From VRUE01 sp033856275 (GTDB taxonomy: Bacteria > Actinomycetota > Thermoleophilia > Solirubrobacterales > 70-9), in contig JAWVFJ010000016.1 of NCBI GenBank assembly GCA_033856275.1, forward strand, positions 30,290 through 94,289: a stretch of 64,000 bases of DNA, in the 5' to 3' direction. Every line of letters begins with the position of its first letter. Position 1 is the stretch's first letter. Of the stretch, positions 58,896 through 64,000 are shown piece by piece. Made by a program: the position numbers and the translations under genes. Under the pieces are notes generated by a model. It saw only the letters and a program-made list of their open reading frames with translations. It made no database searches and was not told the origin of the DNA.

Positions 58896-60553
58896 ATCCG
58901 GCGGCGCCGCTGCTCAGCGTGAGCGATCTTCGCGTTTCCTTCGCGACGCAGAGCGGTCGCGTGCGGGCGGTCGACGGCGTCTCCTTCGAGCTTTCACCCG
59001 GGGAGGTGCTGGCGATCGTCGGTGAGTCGGGATCCGGCAAGAGCGTCACCGCGCAGACGATCCTCGGCCTCACCCGCTCGCCCAACGCCGAGATCGTCGG
59101 CTCGGCATGGATCGGCAAGCAGGAGCTGTTGAAGGCAAGCGAGCGCGAACTGCGGGCGGTACGGGGGGCGCGAATCGGCATGGTCTTCCAGGACCCGATG
59201 ACTTCTTTCAACCCGGTCTACAAAATCGGCTGGCAGGTCGCCGAGGCGATCCGTGCCCACAGCAGCGGGACAAGCGGGCGCGAGGCGCGCAAGCGGGCGA
59301 TCGAGCTGCTCGACTCGGTCGGTATCCCGAAAGCGGGGCAGCGCATCGACGACTACCCGCATCAGTTCTCGGGTGGGATGCGCCAGCGGGCGATGATCGC
59401 GATGGCGCTCGCGCTGGAACCGGAAGTGCTGATCGCCGACGAGCCGACCACTGCGCTCGACGTGACCGTGCAGGCGCAGATCCTCGCTCTGCTCGAGCGG
59501 CTCAACCGCGAGCGCGGCCTGGCGACGATCCTGATCACCCACGACCTCGGCGTCGTCGCTGAGGTCGCCGACCGCGTGCTCGTCATGCACGAGGGCGTGA
59601 TCGTCGAGCGCGGCAGCCTCGACGAGATCTTCTACTCGCCCACCGATCCGTACACGCGCGAACTGCTCGACGCCGTGCTGCGACTTGACGCGCCGCCACC
59701 GCTGCGTCCGCGGCGCGAGAGCGAGCCGCTGCTCGAGGTCGCCGACCTGATCAAGCACTTTCCAGTCAAGCGTGGACTGCTCTTCAACCGCGAGGTCGAC
59801 AAGGTGCGGGCGGTGGACGGGGTCAGCTTCAGCGTGCGCCAAGGCGAAACGCTCGGCCTCGTCGGTGAGTCGGGCAGCGGCAAGTCGACGCTCTCGCGCA
59901 CGATCCTGCAGCTGCTCGCGCCCAGCTCGGGCTCGGTCCGCTTCGAGGGCCGTGAGATCGCCGGGCTCTCGCGGCGGCAGATGCAGCCGCTGCGGCGGCA
60001 GATGCAGATGGTCTTCCAGGACCCTTATGCCTCGCTCAACCCGCGCAAGCGGATCGGTCAGATAGTCGGCGAGCCACTGCGGCTGCAGGGCGAGTCGCGC
60101 GGCGCCGAGCTGCGCCGGGAGGTGCAAGGACTGCTCGACCGAGTTGGGCTTTCGGCCGAGCACTACGACCGCTTCCCACACGAGTTCTCAGGCGGCCAGC
60201 GGCAGCGGATCGGGATCGCCCGGGCGCTGGCGCTGCGACCGAAGCTGATCGTCGCCGATGAGCCGGTCTCCGCCCTCGACGTCTCGATCCGTGCCCAGAT
60301 CCTCGACCTGCTCTCCGAGTTGCAGGCCGAGTTCGGCCTTACCTACATCTTCGTCGCCCATGACATCGGCGTCGTCCGCCACGTCTCCGACCGAATCGCG
60401 GTGATGCACAGAGGCAAGATCGTCGAGGAGGGCCCTGCCGACGAGGTCTGCGAGCGGCCCAAGGACGCCTACACCAAGCAGTTGCTCGCCGCGGTGCCGA
60501 TCCCCGACCCACGCGAGGCACGGGAACGTCGGCAGGCGCTGAGGCCCGCTTAG
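58892..60553 (+). CDS. Fused oligopeptide ABC ATPase (DppD-DppF type)
   Basis: The 553-aa product joins two ABC domains. The first (1-260) has GESGSGKSVTAQTILGL and FSGGMRQRAMIAMALALEPE. The second (275-553) has GESGSGKSTLSRTILQLL and FSGGQRQRIGIARALALRPK. Both have intact Walker B motifs (IADEPTTALD, VADEPVSALD). One chain therefore supplies both motors for the permease pair. ATG 58892 begins MNPAAPLLSVSDL. Confidence 0.93.
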   Translation: MNPAAPLLSVSDLRVSFATQSGRVRAVDGVSFELSPGEVLAIVGESGSGKSVTAQTILGLTRSPNAEIVGSAWIGKQELLKASERELRAVRGARIGMVFQDPMTSFNPVYKIGWQVAEAIRAHSSGTSGREARKRAIELLDSVGIPKAGQRIDDYPHQFSGGMRQRAMIAMALALEPEVLIADEPTTALDVTVQAQILALLERLNRERGLATILITHDLGVVAEVADRVLVMHEGVIVERGSLDEIFYSPTDPYTRELLDAVLRLDAPPPLRPRRESEPLLEVADLIKHFPVKRGLLFNREVDKVRAVDGVSFSVRQGETLGLVGESGSGKSTLSRTILQLLAPSSGSVRFEGREIAGLSRRQMQPLRRQMQMVFQDPYASLNPRKRIGQIVGEPLRLQGESRGAELRREVQGLLDRVGLSAEHYDRFPHEFSGGQRQRIGIARALALRPKLIVADEPVSALDVSIRAQILDLLSELQAEFGLTYIFVAHDIGVVRHVSDRIAVMHRGKIVEEGPADEVCERPKDAYTKQLLAAVPIPDPREARERRQALRPA

Positions 60554-60578
60554 CTCCGGCCCGGCAAACTGTCGGGGA

Positions 60579-61526
60579 GTGAACCTTCCGCTCACCCCAC
60601 CGATCAAACCGCAGCTGGCACTGACTCGCAAAGTGCTGCCGGTCGGCGAGGAGTGGGCGTATGAGCAGAAGCTCGACGGCTTCCGCGCGATCGTCTTCGT
60701 CGACGGCGCCGATTCCTACATCCAGTCGCGCGGCGGCAAAGCGCTGGCCCGTTACTTCCCCGAGCTGAGCTTCCCGCTGGGCCGCTATGTGGTCGATGGG
60801 GAGCTGGTCATTCGCGATAGCGACGGCAACATCGAATTCGATGCCCTGCAGAGTCGCATCCACCCGGCCGAGTCGCGCATCACTTTGCTTTCCGAAGAGA
60901 TCCCCGCACGTTTCGTCGCCTTCGATCTGCTCGCCGAAGGGGACGACGAGTTGCTCGAGGCGCCGTTCGGCGAGCGCCGGGAGCGGCTCGAGCGGCTCCT
61001 CGATGACACCTCGGTCGAACTGAGCACGCTCAGCCACGACACCGCTCAGGGGGAGGAGTGGCTACGTCGCACCGAGGGCACGATGGCGAAGCAACTCGAC
61101 GCCCCCTATGTCTCCGGCAAGCGCAGAGGAATGGCGAAGGTGAAGCGCGAGCGCACGATCGACTGCGTCGTGATGGGCTGGCGGCCGGGCAAAGAGGAGG
61201 GTACCGTCGGCTCGCTGATCCTCGGCCTCTACGACGGCGGCGAGCTGCGCTCCGTCGGTCACATCTCGGGCTTCAGCCACGAGACGAAACGAAGCCTGCG
61301 CACGATGCTCGAACCCCTGGAGACCGGCGAGAGCGGCACCGCCGAGCCGAGCCGCTGGACCGGCGGCCGCGACCTTGAGTGGGTCGCCCTCCGCCCTGAG
61401 CTGGTGATCGAGATCGGCTACGACCACGCGGCGGCAGGGAGGATCAGGCACGGCGGGCGCTTCCATCGCTTTCGAGATGACAAAGCGCCCGAGGAGTGCC
61501 TGTTCTCGGAGCTGGACCAGGGCTAG
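60579..61526 (+). CDS. ATP-dependent DNA ligase (LigC/LigD-ligase type)
   Basis: The 315-aa enzyme has the adenylation motif EQKLDGFRAIVF (Lys nucleophile), motif III YVVDGELVIRD, motif IV EIPARFVAFDLL, motif V MAKVKRERTIDCVVMG and a C-terminal OB fold. It lacks the polymerase and nuclease domains of full LigD. Such stand-alone ligases seal nicks in repair pathways. No ku or prim-pol gene is present nearby. Its stop overlaps the convergent small gene by four bases. Confidence 0.9.
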   Translation: MNLPLTPPIKPQLALTRKVLPVGEEWAYEQKLDGFRAIVFVDGADSYIQSRGGKALARYFPELSFPLGRYVVDGELVIRDSDGNIEFDALQSRIHPAESRITLLSEEIPARFVAFDLLAEGDDELLEAPFGERRERLERLLDDTSVELSTLSHDTAQGEEWLRRTEGTMAKQLDAPYVSGKRRGMAKVKRERTIDCVVMGWRPGKEEGTVGSLILGLYDGGELRSVGHISGFSHETKRSLRTMLEPLETGESGTAEPSRWTGGRDLEWVALRPELVIEIGYDHAAAGRIRHGGRFHRFRDDKAPEECLFSELDQG

Positions 61527-61738
61527 GGCGAGCGGCGGGCATCTTTACGCTGAGCCCGTTCGTCTCGCCAATCCAGGATGAAGAGAACCGCCAGGCCGGC
61601 AGCAAGTGCTCCAGCAGCCAACGCTTCCGATGCCCCTTTGCTGCTGTGAAACGGGATGAAACCGACAGCCAATACGACCGCACTGACCGCGATGCCGATG
61701 TTCGCATTCCTGAGGTCTATTTTTCTGTCTTCAGACAA
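61523..61738 (-). CDS. Small two-helix membrane protein
   Basis: The 71-aa product has two predicted helices (NIGIAVSAVVLAVGFIPF and ALAAGALAAGLAVLFILDW) and a charged C-terminal tail (RDERAQRKDARRSP). The family is unknown. It overlaps the upstream small membrane protein gene by eight bases, so the pair is probably one functional unit. Confidence 0.6.
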   Translation of the reverse strand: MSEDRKIDLRNANIGIAVSAVVLAVGFIPFHSSKGASEALAAGALAAGLAVLFILDWRDERAQRKDARRSP

Positions 61739-61994
61739 AATGTTTCCATACGATATCGAAGGCCAGTGTCAGCAAACCGACCGCTCCGCCAAGGTAGCTG
61801 CCCTTCAGGGCCTCTCTCTCCGAGCGGTCGAAGGAACGACTTGAGAGAAAGCCTCTCACTCCCGCCGAGAAACCTCCTACGACCAGACCGGCTCCAATCG
61901 ACGAAGCCAACGCTTCAAACACGGCCGTCGCGGGACCGATACTTGCGAGAAGGCGCGGCATCGCCAAGATCCTCCACCGCGCTGACGCGCACAT
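61731..61994 (-). CDS. Small membrane protein, partner of the gene at 61523
   Basis: The 87-aa product (or 76 aa from ATG 61961) has two hydrophobic segments (ASSIGAGLVVGGFSAGVRGF and YLGGAVGLLTLAFDIVWKHF) separated by a charged loop (SSRSFDRSEREALKG). No family is recognised. It would be co-translated with the downstream gene. Confidence 0.55.
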   Translation of the reverse strand: MCASARWRILAMPRLLASIGPATAVFEALASSIGAGLVVGGFSAGVRGFLSSRSFDRSEREALKGSYLGGAVGLLTLAFDIVWKHFV

Positions 61995-62029
61995 GGTGCG
62001 TCAGATGTGTCAGGACGCGGGCGGGGAAC

Positions 62030-63079
62030 TCAGAAAAGGCGCGCTTGGGGAGGGACGGCGGCCCCCCCATCTGACAAATCGCCGCCGGAGGAGCGGCGAT
62101 TTTGAGTATCCACCAGCTGGGAGAGCCGCCGTCCCTCCTTCTGGCGCCGGGTGCTTCGACCCCAACCGCGAACGGCTTTCGTGGTCTGCTTGCGTTGCTC
62201 GGGGCGCATGTAGGCGCGACCGCGGTAGAGGTTCTCGTAGCGGGGGATCAGGTCGGGGCGTTTTTGCTCTAGCCAAGCGAAGAAGACGTCCTTCACCTCA
62301 TCGCGAAGGTGCAGGGCGACGCCGCCGAGGAAGCTGGCGCCGGCGGCTTTGGCGCGATCGACTATCGGCTGGACCTGCTCCAGGGAGTCGTTGATGCCTG
62401 GCATCAGCGGCGCGATCAGTACGCCGGAGTCGATGCCGCGGCGGCGCAGCTCGGCTACGGCGTCGAGGCGGGCCGAAGGGCTGGGCGTGTGCGGCTCGGT
62501 CGCGCGCCAGGCATCCTCGTCGAGGGTTGGCACGGAGAGGTTGACGGAGACGGGCAGATGCTTTGCCATGCGCTCGAAGATCTCTATGTCGCGCATCACC
62601 AGTGGCGACTTGGTCAGCACCGAGACCGGCGTATTCGCCTGCTCGAGCGCGGCCAGGATCGCCGGCATCATCTTGTAGCGGCTCTCCACCCACTGATAAG
62701 GATCGGTGTTCGTCCCGAGGGCCACCAGCTCCCGCTTCCAACTGTCGCGCGCCAGCTCCCCCCGCAGCAACTCCGGCACGTTCACCTTGACCACGATCTC
62801 GCGCTCGAAGTCCCGGCCGGCGTTCATGTCGAGGTAGGTATGGGTCCGCCTGGCAAAGCAGAACACACAAGCGTGCGTGCATCCTCGATAGGGGTTGATC
62901 GTCCAGTTGAAGCCATAGCGGCCACCCGGCACACGGTTGAGGGCCGAGCGGGCACGGACCTCGTGGAAGTTGATGCCCATCGCCTCGGGAGCATCGAAGG
63001 TACGCACCACAGTCCCGTCACCAACGCCTGGCAAGCGCAGATCGTTCTCGACTCGCTGTTCGTCCCAACGCACGAACAT
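62030..63079 (-). CDS. Radical SAM protein, Rv2578c type
   Basis: The 349-aa product has the radical SAM triad in NPYRGCTHACVFCFARRTH. The family blocks YGFNWTINPYRGC, LVALGTNTDPYQWVE, TKSPLVMRDIEIF and SVPTLDEDAWRATEP resemble the SplB-related Rv2578c group. The reaction is unknown. Rv2578c of Mycobacterium carries an intein in some strains; none is present here. The ATG at 63079 is chosen because the longer upstream frame lies in the broken ytoQ remnant. Confidence 0.85.
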   Translation of the reverse strand: MFVRWDEQRVENDLRLPGVGDGTVVRTFDAPEAMGINFHEVRARSALNRVPGGRYGFNWTINPYRGCTHACVFCFARRTHTYLDMNAGRDFEREIVVKVNVPELLRGELARDSWKRELVALGTNTDPYQWVESRYKMMPAILAALEQANTPVSVLTKSPLVMRDIEIFERMAKHLPVSVNLSVPTLDEDAWRATEPHTPSPSARLDAVAELRRRGIDSGVLIAPLMPGINDSLEQVQPIVDRAKAAGASFLGGVALHLRDEVKDVFFAWLEQKRPDLIPRYENLYRGRAYMRPEQRKQTTKAVRGWGRSTRRQKEGRRLSQLVDTQNRRSSGGDLSDGGAAVPPQARLF

Positions 63080-63109
63080 ATGTTCGCACGGCTGCCGGCG
63101 GAGAGCTAA

Positions 63110-63390
63110 GGCAACTTGCCGCTGACCACGTAGCGGAACACGTCGACCACCTGCTCGGCCGTGCGGGCGGTGGCCTGGGCGGCGCGGTCGACCTCCTTGA
63201 GGGCGTGGTCGAGCTCTGTGTCGTGCAGGGTGACGATCGGCTTGTCCAGGGCGGCTGCGTAGCCGGCGTCGAAGGCCGCGTTCCACTGGCGATATTTGTC
63301 GCCGAAGCGAACGACCACGATGTCCGCGACGCGCCATTGCGGCAATCTGGGTCCTGGCGGCAACCTCGGCGATCGGCGCCGGCGTCTCGC
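63110..63390 (-). pseudogene. ytoQ: Truncated and frameshifted ytoQ
   Basis: The 3' part encodes ADIVVVRFGDKYRQWNAAFD, then AGYAAALDKPIVTLHD and HALKEVDRAAQATARTAEQV. These are the C-terminal half of the YtoQ family (usual length about 148 aa). Immediately upstream the matching frame shifts by one base (AARTQIAAMAR continues in another frame at about 63330). The N-terminal half is missing, and a palindromic repeat lies there instead. No start codon serves the conserved part, so the gene is probably dead. Confidence 0.7.
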
Positions 63391-63421
63391 TGCTGCGCCC
63401 GCGCCATGAAGCCGCTCCCCC

Positions 63422-63466
63422 GGTGCAACGCGTTGACCACCCGCTGGGGGGACAAAACGTTGCACC
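63422..63466. repeat. Dispersed intergenic palindrome, copy E (imperfect)
   Basis: GGTGCAACGCGTTGACCACC faces GGGGGGACAAAACGTTGCACC. The left arm resembles copy C, while the right arm resembles copies B and D, so the stem is partly mismatched. It adjoins the broken ytoQ. Confidence 0.75.
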
Positions 63467-63504
63467 TTCCTGGAAGCGATCTGTGAGGAGATCGAGGCGA
63501 CGCC

Positions 63505-63963
63505 GTGAGCGCTACTCGAACCGAGAGCAGCGAGCTGAGGATCGGCGATGTCGCCAAGCTGGCCGGCACGACGACGCGGACGATCCGCTACTACGAGGAG
63601 ATCGGCCTCCTCCCCGCCTCCAGTGCCCGCCAGCGAGGCGCTCACCGCACCTACGCCGAGGAGGACGTCGAGCGGCTCGCCGACCTGCTGCGCCTGAAGG
63701 ACCTGCTCGGCCTCACGCTGGAGGAGCTGAAGCGGCTGGTCGAGGCTGAGGACGCCCGCGCCTCCTTGCGTCGCGAGTGGCAGGGCGGCGTCGAGGATCC
63801 GGTCCGTCGGCGCCAGATCCTCGACCAGTCGCTCGGCCACATCGGCCGCCAACTGGAGCTGGTGCGACGCCGACGCGATGAGATCGCCGCCCTGGAAGCG
63901 GAGCTGCTCAGCAAACGCAAGCGCGTGCAAGCCCGCCTCCGCGAACTCCCCCTCCCCGCGTAG
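63505..63963 (+). CDS. MerR family transcriptional regulator
   Basis: The 152-aa product has the MerR HTH (LRIGDVAKLAGTTTRTIRYY, then EEIGLLPASSARQRGAHRTY) and a dimerisation coiled coil (HIGRQLELVRRRRDEIAALE). It lacks the cysteines of metal-sensing MerR proteins, so it probably senses a small molecule or another signal. Start GTG 63505 is preferred. Its target may lie beyond the right edge. Confidence 0.88.
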   Translation: MSATRTESSELRIGDVAKLAGTTTRTIRYYEEIGLLPASSARQRGAHRTYAEEDVERLADLLRLKDLLGLTLEELKRLVEAEDARASLRREWQGGVEDPVRRRQILDQSLGHIGRQLELVRRRRDEIAALEAELLSKRKRVQARLRELPLPA

Positions 63964-64000
63964 GCCCTCCCAAGCTAGAAGCGAGCGGGGGAGGGGGGGT

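Noticed and set aside
63106..63930. A 274-codon minus-strand frame covering the ytoQ remnant and the MerR gene
   Set aside because: Only the last 75 codons look like YtoQ. The rest is antisense to the intact MerR gene and the palindrome.
1..64000. CRISPR arrays, insertion sequences and rRNA genes
   Set aside because: No regularly spaced repeats, transposase genes or rRNA signatures were seen on either strand.

Overview
The window is high-GC DNA from one bacterial chromosome. Frequent GTG and TTG starts, stop-start overlaps such as ATGA and GTGA, a Bacillus-like large SRP RNA, and the mix of PadR, MMPL, Pst and HD-GYP genes suggest an actinobacterium. The overall style resembles Thermoleophilia (Solirubrobacterales and relatives). 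This placement is an inference from gene content, not a measured phylogeny.

Bases 1-9391 hold housekeeping genes. They are the 5' end of a site-2 protease, an M28 peptidase, a succinate dehydrogenase of the HdrB-like-subunit type (sdhA, sdhB, CCG protein), a CPA1 antiporter, and asd-lysC. Bases 9453-16638 hold a GAF/HD-GYP protein, a PadR regulator with an MMPL exporter, a possible 19-codon mini-gene, and three proteins sharing one zinc-ribbon design. Bases 16660-20786 hold a phosphate uptake locus in which pstS diverges from pstC-pstA-pstB. Bases 20792-25506 hold a MerR-type regulator, a degenerate GGDEF protein, and recR, ybaB and dnaX. Bases 25614-34309 hold a GT-C-like membrane protein, acetolactate decarboxylase, a CASTOR-like channel, an ABC-2 exporter, the SRP RNA, a secreted protein and a Kef-type antiporter.

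The most unusual region is about 34.3-46.9 kb. Next to a tRNA-Val(CAC) lies a tightly coupled operon: a small excisionase-like HTH gene, queC, queE, queD, folE2, a YaaA/DUF6884-like gene, dpdA (a DNA-type tRNA-guanine transglycosylase homologue), dpdB (DGQHR family) and a small winged-helix-like gene. A second unit encodes a ParB-like protein and an SF2 helicase. These are followed by an orphan 336-aa protein and, convergently, a queuosine-salvage (QNG1/DUF2419) family glycosylase that carries an extra four-cysteine motif. The preQ0 pathway is complete from GTP, and no tRNA tgt, queA or queF is visible. The island therefore most likely makes preQ0 for insertion into DNA, which is a 7-deazaguanine DNA modification and probably a defence system.

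Bases 46934-63963 return to ordinary genes: VOC, ArfB (with an apparent CTG start), a pterin dehydratase, a GST, an active GGDEF protein, an alcohol dehydrogenase, an HD-GYP protein with a long structured leader, an MFS carrier, an oligopeptide ABC operon with a fused DppD-DppF ATPase, an ATP-dependent ligase, a radical SAM protein, a broken ytoQ and a MerR regulator. Intergenic regions across the window carry many long hairpins. At least six belong to one dispersed palindrome family whose outer stem is GGTGCAACG / CGTTGCACC.
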